Part shown: positions 1-9,461 of the stretch, one piece after another | Position numbering within the stretch: position 1 is the stretch's first letter | Layout: each line of letters starts with the position of its first letter | Assembly (NCBI GenBank): GCA_029261535.1 | Contig: JAJDBF010000014.1 | Coordinates: 1 to 64,000, forward strand | Direction: 5' to 3' | DNA from: Nitrospinaceae bacterium | Lineage (GTDB): Bacteria > Nitrospinota > Nitrospinia > Nitrospinales > Nitrospinaceae | DNA: 64,000 nucleotides | Made by a program: the position numbers and the translations under genes | The notes under the pieces: generated by a model | Told to the model about the DNA's origin: nothing | Seen by the model: the letters and a program-made list of their open reading frames with translations, nothing else | Databases searched by the model: none

Positions 1-77
1 GGACAAGGCCCTCTTTCATGGGTGGCGGTGGTCCCGGCCCCTTAATCTGATTCTGCAAGTTGCGCCCCCCTGACCCC

Positions 78-169
78 GGTCAACGGAGGACCTTGGGCGG
101 AGCGTTCGCTCAAGAACTTCCTGTCACACCTGTTCAAGAACTGCTATTCGCGTTCTTGGACATCAGGAA
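78..169. other. possibly structured non-coding segment
   Basis: Bases 1-239 hold no convincing gene. Several inverted repeats follow each other: GGTC/GACC (78-81 with 89-92), GAGCG/CGCTC (100-104 with 107-111), and a nested pair in which TTCCTG (118-123) and CAGGAA (164-169) enclose GTTCAAGAAC (132-141) and GTTCTTGGAC (152-161). This could be the end of a structured RNA or a decayed terminator region. I do not recognise a known RNA family, and no U-run follows the last stem. Confidence 0.25.
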
Positions 170-239
170 TCAGAAATAGGAAGATGCAGTGGACCTTACG
201 CGAACACCTCGCAACCCGGAGCAGTTTTTTAAAAATGCC

Positions 240-962
240 TTAAAACCTACGGGTCAGTTCAATTTCCTTGTAGGCGGCCTGCACTTCGAGAAATTTTATA
301 TGGGCACTTTCGACGTGGGATTCACCCATGTGCGCCACCCGGTCGGGATGGTGTTCCACCAGACTCATTCTATAAGCCCTGCGGATTTCCTCTTCTCCCG
401 CTTTTTCATCAACCCCCAGGATAGAATATGGAGTCCTCAGGCTTCCCAGCGAAAACTGTTGCCGGATTTTTCCGTGCTCTTCGTAATCGATCTTAAGCCC
501 GCCCGCCAGCTCATTGAGTATGGCTTCGGTCTCGTCGTTCAGTTGGTTTTCAATCAGGAGAACCTGATACCCCAAGGCCAACAGCAGTCCCCGGTAATGC
601 GTCGGGCTCGCTTCCAGAAACTTTTCAATCACGGGCTTCAGATGAGGATTGACTCGCAGAGTTTCGCGGATGATAAAATTAATGTGCCCCAGTTCTTTGG
701 TGTTGTAATCCAGATTCCGAACAAAAAAGCGATACATGGCCTCCACTTGGCGGGCCGAAATCTCCCCACCGGTCGAGGCAATCCGGGTTAAAATAACCAC
801 CACGGAAGTGATGAACAAATCCTCGTTTTTTATACCGGGAAGTCGCTTCTGGACTTTTTTCCTCACCTTTTTGGTAATAAAATGGCCCAAGGTTCCGCCC
901 GCAATGGCACCAAGCGGTCCCCCGCGCAAAAAGCCTAAACCCGCACCCCATAACCAGGACAT
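240..962 (-). CDS. DjlA-like co-chaperone, TerB-like domain plus C-terminal J domain
   Basis: A 240-residue protein. The N-terminal 35 residues are Gly/Ala-rich (GAGLGFLRGGPLGAIAGGTLG), resembling the glycine-zipper membrane segment of DjlA. A helical TerB-like region follows at about 45-160. The last 70 residues are a J domain: YSILGVDEKAGEEEIRRAY, then the HPD motif in VEHHPDRV that stimulates DnaK. DjlA family members are inner-membrane DnaK co-chaperones. An in-frame TTG lies one codon upstream, but the ATG at 962 has the better-spaced AAGG and is preferred. No chaperone gene is adjacent. Confidence in the J-domain call is high; the exact DjlA role is inferred. Confidence 0.85.
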   Translation of the reverse strand: MSWLWGAGLGFLRGGPLGAIAGGTLGHFITKKVRKKVQKRLPGIKNEDLFITSVVVILTRIASTGGEISARQVEAMYRFFVRNLDYNTKELGHINFIIRETLRVNPHLKPVIEKFLEASPTHYRGLLLALGYQVLLIENQLNDETEAILNELAGGLKIDYEEHGKIRQQFSLGSLRTPYSILGVDEKAGEEEIRRAYRMSLVEHHPDRVAHMGESHVESAHIKFLEVQAAYKEIELTRRF

Positions 963-1033
963 CAATCACCTTCCCCATAAATTGAAACAGAAAATCATCA
1001 TAGTATAACTCATTTTAAATAAAGGGAGTTCCC

Positions 1034-1324
1034 ATGGTCAAGCATATCGTCATGTTCAAACTTAAAGAAAACACCCCGGAAAACCTGAGCCAGGTGGTGG
1101 AGGCCTTGAGAAGCATGGAAGGCAAAATCGAGACCTTAAAGCACATAGAGGTGGGGGAAAACTTCAAGGCCTCGGATCGCGCATTCGATGTGGTGCTCAC
1201 CACTCATTTTGACAACGAATCCGGCCTGGATGCCTACATCGCGCATCCGGTTCATCAGCCGGTGGTAACACTCATCCGATCCCTGTGTGAGAAAATGGGA
1301 TCCGTTGATTACAATTTTTCCTAG
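1034..1324 (+). CDS. Dabb-family (stress-responsive A/B barrel) small protein
   Basis: A 96-residue protein opening MVKHIVMFKLKENT, the usual first strand of the Dabb ferredoxin-like fold. The central VEALRSMEGKIETLKHIEVG and the later YIAHPVHQPVV are also typical of the family. Dabb proteins are dimeric alpha/beta barrels, variously stress-related or enzymes such as olivetolic acid cyclase; no substrate can be assigned here. The ATG has a GGGAG ribosome site 5-6 bases upstream. The gene stands alone between a divergent J-domain gene and the H1/DksA gene. Confidence 0.85.
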   Translation: MVKHIVMFKLKENTPENLSQVVEALRSMEGKIETLKHIEVGENFKASDRAFDVVLTTHFDNESGLDAYIAHPVHQPVVTLIRSLCEKMGSVDYNFS

Positions 1325-1382
1325 GAAGGAATTTTTCCACCCGGCTCGAAACCTTTTTTAAAGGACAAGCTCTAAAATGGTC

Positions 1383-1410
1383 TTGACAAAGTAAAGACTA
1401 ATGTTACCCT
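1383..1410 (+). promoter_or_regulatory. candidate sigma-70 promoter for the H1/DksA gene
   Basis: A perfect TTGACA at 1383-1388 is followed after 16 bases by TACCCT (1405-1410). An upstream TG at 1402-1403 makes this an extended -10. The predicted transcript would start near 1417, leaving a leader of about 160 nt before the GTG at 1578. Confidence 0.5.
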
Positions 1411-1577
1411 TTACCTTGCTTTTAAATCGGCATAGTTATTCATTTGTTTTAATTAAGTTTTTCGTGCTTTTGGCAATTCCTGCGGGGCTATCAGACCGAC
1501 CCGAACAGAACAGGGCCACGTCTTAAATCCTGTTTTCCTCCGGGTCATCCAGCAACCTGATGAGTAGGAGTAATAGG

Positions 1578-2318
1578 GTGCCTACCAAATCGAAAAAGAA
1601 GACCTTGAAGAAAAAGTCGTCTTCAAAGACCAAAGTAAAAGTTAAAAAAGCGGCGAAGAAAACCGTCAAAAAGGCAGTCAAAAAGATCGCGAAAAAGTCT
1701 GTCAAAAAAAAGGTTGAAAAGGCCGCGAAAAAACCCGTAAAAAAATCTTCTAAAAAGTCCTCTACCAGAAAAGTCCCGACCAGGAAACCCTCTAAAAAGA
1801 AGGTCGGCAAAAAAGCGTCCGCCGCCAAGGCGAAAGTCAAAAAGGCATCCAAGGCAACGCCTAAAAAAGCTCTGGCGAAAAAGAAAGTGCCTGCCAGGAA
1901 AAAAGCCCCTGCCAAACCGCAAAAGCCAAAAAAACTGGCACCGGCGGTAATTAAAATCCGCGACCAGTTGATTCAGGAACGAAACGAACTTTTAAACATG
2001 ATCCGCTCGAACCGTGAGGTAGAGAGGAATGTTGGTGAACTGACTTTCAGCAATGAAATTGATCTGGCATCCAGTCTGGAAGGAAGGGAGATGGCGTTCC
2101 AACTATCCAGCCGTGAGCGCAACGAATTGAAGATGATTGAAGAGGCTCTTCTGAAAATCCAGATGGGGGCTTACGGGGTTTGCGAGGATTGTCCTTTTGC
2201 ACTGGGGCCAAAACCGATCGGAATCAAGAGACTGCAGATCATGCCCTTGACCACCTTATGCGTCGAGTGCCAGGAAGCGGTTGAGTCGAATCTGCCGGGG
2301 CCTGTTCAGCGTCCGTGA
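1578..2318 (+). CDS. lysine-rich histone-H1-like tail fused to a DksA/TraR zinc finger
   Basis: About 246 residues in two parts. Residues 1 to about 125 are almost only Lys, Ala, Ser, Pro and Val in short repeats of the KKAAKK/VKKAVKK type, like histone H1 tails. From about 135 a DksA/TraR-type region begins with a helical hairpin ([20 protein letters not shown]) and ends in a C4 zinc finger: CEDC and, 22 residues on, CVEC. DksA-like proteins bind RNA polymerase; H1-like tails bind DNA. The GTG at 1578 is chosen because AGGAG lies 7 bases upstream; an in-frame ATG at 1560 has no ribosome site. The 3' end overlaps the convergent secA by 13 bases. Confidence 0.8.
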   Translation: MPTKSKKKTLKKKSSSKTKVKVKKAAKKTVKKAVKKIAKKSVKKKVEKAAKKPVKKSSKKSSTRKVPTRKPSKKKVGKKASAAKAKVKKASKATPKKALAKKKVPARKKAPAKPQKPKKLAPAVIKIRDQLIQERNELLNMIRSNREVERNVGELTFSNEIDLASSLEGREMAFQLSSRERNELKMIEEALLKIQMGAYGVCEDCPFALGPKPIGIKRLQIMPLTTLCVECQEAVESNLPGPVQRP

Positions 2319-4918
2319 CACTTCTTGTATTTTTTGCCACTGCCACAAGGACAGGCATCGTTCCTTCCCACTTTTGATTCATCCTTACGGGCGGGTGCGG
2401 CTTTTTCGGGGTCACCTTCTTCTGTCCCCCGGTGCTCCACTACCTCCTGCCTTTCCTGTTCCTGATAATGCTCCAGTGCTTCCAGGGCTCTTTTGTCGAT
2501 CTGGGCATGGAACAGCGTCTCCAGAATTTTCTCTTTCATCCGGAATATCATAATACTGAAAAGATCAAACCCCTCTTTCTTGTACTCAATGAGAGGGTTT
2601 TTCTGGGCGTAACTCCGGAGGCCAATCCCTTCTTTCAAGTGATCCATTGAAAGCAGGTGCTCCCGCCATAGTTTATCGAGAGTTTCCAGCATGATGTGCA
2701 TTTCAACGCCACGCAAACTGGATGGCCCCAACACACGACCGGTTTTTAAAATGGCTTCAAATATCGGATTCAGTTCGGCTTCTTTTTTCTCGTAATACTC
2801 ACTGGCCTCTTTGTAAATTGTTTCGCGCAATGCCTCGGCATTACAGTGTTCCAAATCCAAAACAGGTTGATTCTCGACCAGGAGGTGTTTGTCATCTCTT
2901 TTTTCGAGGGACAACATCAGTGTTCTACTGAAATATTCGTTGAGCTGTTCAACATCCCACTCTTCAGGATAAATTTTTTCATGGCAAACATCGGCCAGTT
3001 TATCCTCGATGACTTCCTCAACAAACTCCATCACCATTTGCTTTTGATCATCTCCAGAAAGGATATCTTTTCTTAAAGTGTAAACAACCTCACGTTGTTT
3101 GTTCATGACATCATCGTACTCGAGGAGATGCTTTCTCATATCAAAGTTATGTGCTTCGACCTTGCGTTGCGCATTCTCTACCGCCTTGGATATGATCTTG
3201 TGCTCAATCGGCTGGCCATCTTTCAATCCCAGTTTAGCCATCATTCCGGAAAAACGATCCGAGCCAAAAACGCGCATCAAGTCGTCATCCAGCGACAGAT
3301 AAAAACGCGACGACCCAGGGTCTCCCTGACGACCGCTACGTCCCCTCAGCTGATTGTCGATGCGCCGACTCTCATGGCGCTCTGTGCCGAGAATATGCAG
3401 ACCACCAAGATCCAGCACACCTTCGCCCAGCTTGATGTCCGTTCCACGGCCGGCCATATTGGTGGCAATGGTCACGGCACCTTTTTGCCCGGCCTGAGCG
3501 ATGATCTCAGCTTCCTGAGCATGGTGTTTGGCGTTGAGAACATTGTGCGGCACCCTGGCCTTCTTCAAAACTGTGCTGAGTTGTTCGGACCGTTCGATAG
3601 AAATTGTCCCGACCAGCACCGGCTGACCCAACGCATTCAACTCCTTGATCTCTTCGATCACCGCATCATATTTTTCATTTTCCGTGCCGTAAACCAGGTC
3701 CGCGTAATCAGCTCGCACCATCGGCATGTTGGTCGGAATGACCATCACTTCGAGTCTGTAAGTAGAATTAAACTCCTCCGCTTCGGTATCAGCGGTACCG
3801 GTCATGCCAGCCAGTTTCTTGTACATTCGAAAATAGTTCTGGAAGGTGATCGATGCCAGGGTCTGGTTTTCATTTTCAATCTGCACACCCTCTTTCGCTT
3901 CCAGAGCCTGATGCAAGCCATCGCCATACCGTCGACCGGTCATCATACGCCCGGTGAATTCGTCGATGATGACCACTTTCCCATCGGTCACGACATAATC
4001 GACTTCGTTCTTGAACATGGCATGAGCCTTCAAACCCTGATTGACATGATGCAATGTTTCAATATTCTCGGGAGCGTACAGGTTGTCCACCTGCAGAAGG
4101 GTCTCCACCAGGGCAACACCGTCATCGTTCAACATGGAGGATTTCGTTTTTTCTTCGATGGTGTAATGCTGGTCTTTTTTCAACTGAGGAATGATGGCAT
4201 TGACCGTATAATATTTGTCGGTACTCTCTTCGGCGGGACCCGAAATAATCAGCGGAGTGCGGGCTTCATCAATGAGGATACTGTCGACCTCATCCACAAT
4301 GGCAAAACTTTGTTCGCGTTGAACAAAGTGTTCAATACTGCCTTTCATATTGTCGCGCAGATAATCAAACCCGAATTCATTGTTGGTGCCGTAGGTGACA
4401 TCGGCACGGTAAGCCATTTGCCGTTCCTCTTCAGGCATGTCACTGTAAATCACCCCTACGGTCAGCCCCAGGAATTTATATATTGTGCCCATCCATTCCG
4501 CATCACGTGAGGCCAGGTATTCATTGACGGTAACAACATGAACCCCTTTTCTGGTCAGCGCATTCAGGTAGACCGGCAGAGTCGCGACCAGGGTCTTGCC
4601 CTCCCCGGTTTTCATTTCAGCTATCTTGCCTTCATGCAAGACCACACCGCCCACCAACTGAACGTCAAAGTGACGCATGTCGAGGGTGCGCAAACCTGTC
4701 TCGCGCACCACGGCAAAAGCCTCGGGAATCAATTCCTCCAGCGTGGCACCCTCATTAAATTTTTCTCGAAGTTCGTCTGTTTTTCCACGCAGTTCATCAT
4801 CCGTCAATTCATGGATTTGTGGCTCCAGAACATTGGTCTGATCAACATAAACCTGAATTCGCTTTAACTCACGCTCGTTATGCGTACCGAACACCTTCTT
4901 CAATAAACCGAGAACCAT
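2306..4918 (-). CDS. secA: preprotein translocase ATPase SecA
   Basis: An 870-residue SecA, full length for the family. Seen in order: Walker A GEGKT at 105-109, the DEAD-type DEVD at 209-212 followed by SILIDEAR, the preprotein cross-linking domain ([15 protein letters not shown]), motif VI in [20 protein letters not shown], the helical scaffold, and a C-terminal zinc-binding tail [15 protein letters not shown]. It drives proteins through SecYEG at the inner membrane. ATG at 4918 has AAGGA 8 bases upstream. The M23 peptidase gene lies upstream on the same strand, a neighbour relation seen in many Gram-negative genomes. Confidence 0.98.
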   Translation of the reverse strand: MVLGLLKKVFGTHNERELKRIQVYVDQTNVLEPQIHELTDDELRGKTDELREKFNEGATLEELIPEAFAVVRETGLRTLDMRHFDVQLVGGVVLHEGKIAEMKTGEGKTLVATLPVYLNALTRKGVHVVTVNEYLASRDAEWMGTIYKFLGLTVGVIYSDMPEEERQMAYRADVTYGTNNEFGFDYLRDNMKGSIEHFVQREQSFAIVDEVDSILIDEARTPLIISGPAEESTDKYYTVNAIIPQLKKDQHYTIEEKTKSSMLNDDGVALVETLLQVDNLYAPENIETLHHVNQGLKAHAMFKNEVDYVVTDGKVVIIDEFTGRMMTGRRYGDGLHQALEAKEGVQIENENQTLASITFQNYFRMYKKLAGMTGTADTEAEEFNSTYRLEVMVIPTNMPMVRADYADLVYGTENEKYDAVIEEIKELNALGQPVLVGTISIERSEQLSTVLKKARVPHNVLNAKHHAQEAEIIAQAGQKGAVTIATNMAGRGTDIKLGEGVLDLGGLHILGTERHESRRIDNQLRGRSGRQGDPGSSRFYLSLDDDLMRVFGSDRFSGMMAKLGLKDGQPIEHKIISKAVENAQRKVEAHNFDMRKHLLEYDDVMNKQREVVYTLRKDILSGDDQKQMVMEFVEEVIEDKLADVCHEKIYPEEWDVEQLNEYFSRTLMLSLEKRDDKHLLVENQPVLDLEHCNAEALRETIYKEASEYYEKKEAELNPIFEAILKTGRVLGPSSLRGVEMHIMLETLDKLWREHLLSMDHLKEGIGLRSYAQKNPLIEYKKEGFDLFSIMIFRMKEKILETLFHAQIDKRALEALEHYQEQERQEVVEHRGTEEGDPEKAAPARKDESKVGRNDACPCGSGKKYKKCHGR

Positions 4919-5235
4919 GAACTGTTCCTTGTAAGGAGATGGGAATTTAAGGATATATCCGTGGGAAAAGAAATCCTGAAAAATTGAACCTGGATGAAGG
5001 CTTGAAAGAATTCAATGAACGTCGTCAAGACAATACTTCGACCTTGGGACAATCAGGGAACGCAGGTATCCAAACCTGGCTAAAAGAGGCACCCTCAATT
5101 GTGCCATCCCAGCGGTAAAAGGCAATCTTAAACTTTAGCAGTCGCGTAAAATTTGAGGGATTTTTACATAGAATTCGAAACGCTATACAAGACGATCCAT
5201 TAACTGCTCAATAAAATTTCTGGAGCGGGTTAAAC
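4919..5235. other. intergenic, 317 bp between M23 peptidase and secA
   Basis: No ORF of note. The secA ribosome site is at its end. A minus-strand TTGACG (complement of about 5025-5030) could be a -35, but no good -10 follows at the right distance, so the secA promoter is not assigned. Confidence 0.4.
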
Positions 5236-6165
5236 TTACTCGGAGAGGATATAATTTCTGGGGTTGACCGGAACGCCATTCAGCAGAACTTCGTAGTGAA
5301 GATGCGGCCCGGTACTTCGGCCTGTGTTACCCACCAGGGCAATCGCCTGCCCTCGGCGGACGCGATCACCCACTTTTACCAGATGCTTCGAATTGTGACC
5401 AAAACGTGTCACCAGGCCGTAACCATGGTCGATTTCAACCATGTTGCCGTAACCATACTCGCGACCCGCCACAATGACCTTGCCTTCAGCCGTGGCAAAT
5501 ACATTGGCTCCTTTGCGCGTCGCGATATCCAACCCTTCGTGTTTTTCAGGAAGACCGGTGAACGGAGATTTGCGATAGCCAAAACCGGAGGTGACCCAAC
5601 CCCGTGTTGGCCAGATAGACGGCGTGGATGACAACAATGATCGCTGGCTTTTAAAGTACTCGTCCAACTCCTGAAAACTGATCTGTTGAATCTTCGCCTG
5701 ATTGGTCATCATATCCACATTGGCTGAAATCCTGCCCAACATGGATTTTGTTTCGCGCTCAAGGGAGGTTGCAAAGCTGGCGGAATTAAGCCCGTAAGGC
5801 CCGCCCACGCCCCACTTCTTTTCTGTGATTTCTGTAGAGTTTTCCTGCGCCGTGATTACCCGGAGCTTCTTCTCAAATCGAGCCAGCCGCGCCATCTCAG
5901 ATTCAAAAGTGCGGACCTGATGCCCAAACTTTTCAATCTGTATTTTCTGGATTTTGCCTTCACGACGGAGCGATGCCAGTTCAGATTCACTTTCCTGAAA
6001 CTGGAAATATTGCTGTGACAGGAACAAGGTCGAGCCAACGAGAGCCAGAACCAGCAAAGCGGCTGTACCCAAAACTGCCTTGATCAGCCTCTTTGATAAT
6101 TGGATCTTTTTTGGCGCGCTGGTGGAACCCGGAAAGACAACGATGGTCAGTTCGTCTTTTTTCAC
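5236..6165 (-). CDS. M23 (LytM-type) murein endopeptidase, membrane anchored
   Basis: About 309 residues. One membrane helix at about 30-52 (AVLGTAALLVLALVGSTLFL) follows a short cytoplasmic N-terminus, then a coiled coil at about 60-105, then the LytM domain. The zinc ligands and catalytic His are visible: HEGLDIA (H and D), GHNSKHLVKVGD and GPHLHYEVL. Such proteins cut peptide cross-links in the periplasmic cell wall or activate amidases. The track start is TTG; the next codon is GTG, and AAGGGGG just upstream suits either, so the start is uncertain by one codon. Confidence 0.93.
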   Translation of the reverse strand: MKKDELTIVVFPGSTSAPKKIQLSKRLIKAVLGTAALLVLALVGSTLFLSQQYFQFQESESELASLRREGKIQKIQIEKFGHQVRTFESEMARLARFEKKLRVITAQENSTEITEKKWGVGGPYGLNSASFATSLERETKSMLGRISANVDMMTNQAKIQQISFQELDEYFKSQRSLLSSTPSIWPTRGWVTSGFGYRKSPFTGLPEKHEGLDIATRKGANVFATAEGKVIVAGREYGYGNMVEIDHGYGLVTRFGHNSKHLVKVGDRVRRGQAIALVGNTGRSTGPHLHYEVLLNGVPVNPRNYILSE

Positions 6166-6320
6166 CAAACCCCCTTGAATTTTATGAGAATTGCTTAATG
6201 GATCAGAAAGTCAGCAGACTAAAAACGGAAGCAGAATATCGTCTAAACCCCTATTTTGTCAAGGGTTATTCGTTTTAAAAAAGTCTGGCACTTTGCCCGA
6301 CAAGCCGTAGCCGCTGTAAG

Positions 6321-7232
6321 TTATTGTTTTTTAATTCCTTGTTCTATTTCCTTGTTCAATTCAATGATGCGTTCGCGAGCTTGAATATGATCCGGGTTGA
6401 TCTTCAGCAGGGTTTGATAGAGCCCAATCGCCTTGTCTTTATTCCCAATTTCTTCTTCTAGCAGGGCCAAACTAAACAAAGCTGAGACTTCTCCTGAAAG
6501 GTGCCCGATCTCCCGGTACACGTTCATCATCCCTGTCATGTGCGCGTGAGCCTCATCCACTTTGCCCGCCTCATAGGCTTTGAATCCTTCCTGACGGAGG
6601 AAGGTGGCGTAGGCGCGCCCATAGCCCATAATATTGACCCTGGAATGTTCTGCTTTCGCGGACTCAAACTCCTTCATGAACGTGTCCGACTTCCCCATGG
6701 CCCGATAGGTCCGCCACAGGTTGCGATAAACCAAAAGGTCTCCGGTTTTTTTTTCGATGGCCGTGTGCAGTTGATGAATTGCATTTTCAAAATCATTTTT
6801 ATCAAAATACAAAACTGCAAGGGTGTTGTAGGCGGGACTGTTGCGCGCATCTTTTTCGATAGCCTGGTTCAGGTAGGACTCGGCCTTATCAGGATTTTGT
6901 TGCATAAAACTTGCGAGGCCCAGTCCATATAAAACAGCGGAGGAATCCGGATGGTCGGTCAGATAAACTTCCAGCGTTTTAATGGCGGCATCAATTTTTT
7001 TTAATCCCGCCTGCGACTTCACCAACCCGCGCACAACATAAGGGTTTTCAGCGCCGGTCTCAAACAGCTTCGAGTAAATCGCCTCCGCACCTTCAAACTG
7101 TCCCATCTTGAGGAAGGTCTCGCCCATTTGCATGGGCGGCATTGCGAATTCCTGTGTCTCTGCCTGCGCCCATACGGGCGAGACTAAGAGCAGGAGTAAA
7201 AAAATCAACAGCACCTTCACATTATTTATCAA
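6321..7232 (-). CDS. exported TPR-repeat protein
   Basis: About 303 residues from the TTG at 7232. A signal peptide (VKVLLIFLLLLLVSPVWAQA) is followed by some six TPR units, for example YVVRGLVKSQAGLKKIDAAI, AVLYGLGLASFMQQNPDKAE and AYNTLAVLYFDKNDFENAI. TPRs bind proteins and this one is likely periplasmic. A longer frame from 7292 would overlap dnaB by 53 bases and put charged residues before the signal, so the TTG 7 bases past the dnaB stop, with GAGG just upstream, is preferred. It is the last gene of the rpsF-dnaB unit. Partner unknown. Confidence 0.8.
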   Translation of the reverse strand: MINNVKVLLIFLLLLLVSPVWAQAETQEFAMPPMQMGETFLKMGQFEGAEAIYSKLFETGAENPYVVRGLVKSQAGLKKIDAAIKTLEVYLTDHPDSSAVLYGLGLASFMQQNPDKAESYLNQAIEKDARNSPAYNTLAVLYFDKNDFENAIHQLHTAIEKKTGDLLVYRNLWRTYRAMGKSDTFMKEFESAKAEHSRVNIMGYGRAYATFLRQEGFKAYEAGKVDEAHAHMTGMMNVYREIGHLSGEVSALFSLALLEEEIGNKDKAIGLYQTLLKINPDHIQARERIIELNKEIEQGIKKQ

Positions 7233-7239
7233 AGGGACC

Positions 7240-8634
7240 TCAAATCGTGGGGGGCACGGCGTGCTCCGGCAGGGCTGGAGCGGCTTGCTCAAAATGACTC
7301 AGGTTATCGAAACGAGTGTTTTCTTTGGAAAAGGCCAGACGCACTTCTCCTATAGGACCGTTCCTCTGTTTGCGAATCAAAATCTCCGCCACCCCAACAT
7401 CCGGCGACTCCGGATTGTAAACTTCGTCGCGGTAAATAAACATCACTACATCCGCATCCTGCTCGATCGATCCTGATTCACGCAGGTCGGACAAGAGCGG
7501 GCGCTTGTCCGTACGGCTTTCCACCCCGCGACTGAGCTGGGACAAGGCAACGATCGGAATATTCAATTCTTTGGCGAGCCCCTTGATGCCTCTGGAAATT
7601 TCAGATATCTCCAATTGCCGACTCTCGGTGCCGGAACGACCGTGCATGAGTTGCAGGTAGTCGATGACGATCATGCCCAAGTCGTGTTCTGCCATCAAAC
7701 GGCGGGCCCGCGCTCGAAGGTCCAGCGTGGAAAGATCAGCACTGTCATCAATGAACAGCGGTGCCTCGGACAATCGCCCTGCCGCCGCAGTAAGGTCTGG
7801 CCAACCGGAGCTTGGAATAAAACCGGTGCGCAATTTTACCGAGCTCATCCTTGCCTCGGAACAAAGCAATCTCAGCCCGATCTGTTCTTTCGACATTTCG
7901 AGGCTGAATAAACCAACTGTCTTTCCTCGGCGAGTTGCCACAAACCTGGCGATATCGAGAGCAAAACTGGTTTTCCCCATACTGGGCCTGCCCGCCACAA
8001 TGATGAGATCGGACGGTTGAAAGCCGGACGTTAATTGATCGAGGTCCTTAAACCCCGATTCAAGCCCGGTGACGGTGCCGGGATTTTCAAATAACTTTTC
8101 AATCGCATCAAAATTACTTTTGACGATTTCCTTGAGGCTGTAAAAGTTACGTTTGGATTTGCGCTCGGATATCTGGAAAATGGCCTGCTCGGCCCGATCC
8201 AGTATGACCTCCGCCTCCTCCGAGTCATCATAACTGTTGGTGACGATTTCCGTCGCCGTCTCAATCAAGTCACGCAATATCCTTTTCTCACGGACAATTT
8301 TCGCGTGGTGGACAATCGCAGACGCGGTCGGCACCAGCCCTTCGAGAAAATCCAGATAATCGAGCCCGCCGATGTTATCGAGTTCACTTTCCTTGCGCAA
8401 AGTTTCCGCAAGAGTCAAAACATCTATCGGCTGAGCCGCCTCGAACAGGCGGCACATACAATCAAAAATTTTGCGGTGGGATGTCTTGTAGAAATCGTCG
8501 ACTTCAAGAGTTTCGAGCGTGCGCGAAATACCATCCGGCGCAAACAGACACGCCGCCAGCACATACTGCTCGGCCTCTTCAAGATAAGGAGGAAGTTTTC
8601 TGAGGGAGATGTCTCCCGAATTGGGGCTGGGCAT
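7240..8634 (-). CDS. dnaB: replicative DNA helicase DnaB
   Basis: 464 residues, typical for DnaB. The N-terminal domain (residues 15-115) carries the primase-interacting helices. The RecA-like ATPase follows with Walker A GRPSMGKT at 215-222, Walker B MIVIDYLQLM, and the H4 region ALSQLSRGVESRTDKRPLLS with its arginine finger. No intein is present, although DnaB is a common intein site. It unwinds the replication fork as a hexamer. It follows rplI after a 146-bp gap containing a likely terminator. Confidence 0.97.
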   Translation of the reverse strand: MPSPNSGDISLRKLPPYLEEAEQYVLAACLFAPDGISRTLETLEVDDFYKTSHRKIFDCMCRLFEAAQPIDVLTLAETLRKESELDNIGGLDYLDFLEGLVPTASAIVHHAKIVREKRILRDLIETATEIVTNSYDDSEEAEVILDRAEQAIFQISERKSKRNFYSLKEIVKSNFDAIEKLFENPGTVTGLESGFKDLDQLTSGFQPSDLIIVAGRPSMGKTSFALDIARFVATRRGKTVGLFSLEMSKEQIGLRLLCSEARMSSVKLRTGFIPSSGWPDLTAAAGRLSEAPLFIDDSADLSTLDLRARARRLMAEHDLGMIVIDYLQLMHGRSGTESRQLEISEISRGIKGLAKELNIPIVALSQLSRGVESRTDKRPLLSDLRESGSIEQDADVVMFIYRDEVYNPESPDVGVAEILIRKQRNGPIGEVRLAFSKENTRFDNLSHFEQAAPALPEHAVPPTI

Positions 8635-8664
8635 AACTCTTTATATCACCAAAAACGCCAATAA

Positions 8665-8713
8665 AAAAGGGAGCAGGAAACCCGGTAACAACGGGGCAAC
8701 ACGACTCCCTTTT
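8665..8713 (-). terminator. likely rho-independent terminator or attenuator between rplI and dnaB
   Basis: AAAAGGGAG (8665-8673) and CTCCCTTTT (8705-8713) are perfect 9-base inverted repeats, with an inner CCCG/CGGG pair in the loop. Read on the minus strand the stem ends in six T residues. It would reduce read-through from the ribosomal genes into dnaB. Confidence 0.6.
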
Positions 8714-8780
8714 AATTCAATCTAATGTCGTACGAAAAAACATTCGGCCAGTTACAAATCACCCTGCCCCAGAGCCTTGG

Positions 8781-9323
8781 TTATTTCTCCTCGGCTTTTT
8801 CTTCAGGAGTTTCCTCTGCTGTCGATGCGTCCTCGGTGGCGGTTTCAGCTTCTGCGACCGGGGCTTCTTCGGGTGCCGGGTCTTCGGATTCGACAACAAG
8901 TTTGAGCTTGGCGATCACTTCCGGATGCAGTTTGATCGGGATATCAAAATCGCCCAGTTTTTTGATCGGCTCACCCAGTTGAATACGGCGACGGTCAACA
9001 TCAACTCCTTGCGATCTTAAAAAATCGCCCAACTCCTGATTGGTCACGGACCCGAATAGCTTGCCCTGTCCGCCCACTTTCTTTTTGATGGTGCACGTCA
9101 GGGTAGCGATTTTATCGGCCACTTCCTGTGCGCCTGCTTGCATTTTCTTCAAGCGTTTCATCACCACCATTTTTTGATGGGTATAGGCTTTGACATTTTT
9201 CGGTGTCGCGTGGAGGGCCTTGCCCCTCGGGATCAGGAAGTTTCGGGCGTAGCCGTCCTTCACATCAACCTCGTCACCCACCGACCCAAGATGCTCGACA
9301 TCCTCTTGCAATAAAACTTTCAT
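8781..9323 (-). CDS. rplI: 50S ribosomal protein L9 with acidic C-terminal extension
   Basis: 180 residues. Residues 1-148 are a normal L9: MKVLLQEDVEHLGSVGDEV, the GYARNFLIPRGKA signature, a long connecting helix and a C-terminal rRNA-binding domain. About 32 extra residues follow, almost only Glu, Ala, Pro and Thr (SEDPAPEEAPVAEAETATED and on). L9 is usually about 150 residues. The ATG has AAGGAA 7 bases upstream. It sits in the usual rpsF-rpsR-rplI order, with a DUF2232 membrane protein between rpsR and rplI. Confidence 0.96.
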   Translation of the reverse strand: MKVLLQEDVEHLGSVGDEVDVKDGYARNFLIPRGKALHATPKNVKAYTHQKMVVMKRLKKMQAGAQEVADKIATLTCTIKKKVGGQGKLFGSVTNQELGDFLRSQGVDVDRRRIQLGEPIKKLGDFDIPIKLHPEVIAKLKLVVESEDPAPEEAPVAEAETATEDASTAEETPEEKAEEK

Positions 9324-9417
9324 GATCTATTCCTTTCCAGCCCCTGATTGCGGGGTGTTCTGCTTTAATTTAATTTGCTATCTAATTATCGTAATCGTCT
9401 GGTTCGTCATGGGCCGA

Positions 9418-9431
9418 CCACCTTGCGGTGG
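9418..9431. repeat. short hairpin between DUF2232 gene and rplI
   Basis: CCACC (9418-9422), loop TTGC, GGTGG (9427-9431), in the 138-bp gap before rplI. On the plus strand an ATTATTTTT follows, but no plus-strand gene ends here. It may be a leader structure for rplI. Confidence 0.3.
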
Positions 9432-9461
9432 GGCAGATTATTTTTCTCCGGAAATATTTCT

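Noticed and set aside
1523-1922. Phe/Leu/Ala-rich minus-strand frames of about 100-130 codons
   Set aside because: They are the complement of the lysine-rich repeats of the H1/DksA gene; the apparent hydrophobicity is an artefact of AAA/AAG on the other strand.
3095-4510. Long plus-strand frame of 471 codons
   Set aside because: It lies entirely antisense to secA. It has no ribosome site or domain and its composition (His/Phe/Gln-rich) is that of a reversed coding strand.
7240-8634. Possible intein in dnaB
   Set aside because: The length and continuous motif order are those of a plain DnaB.
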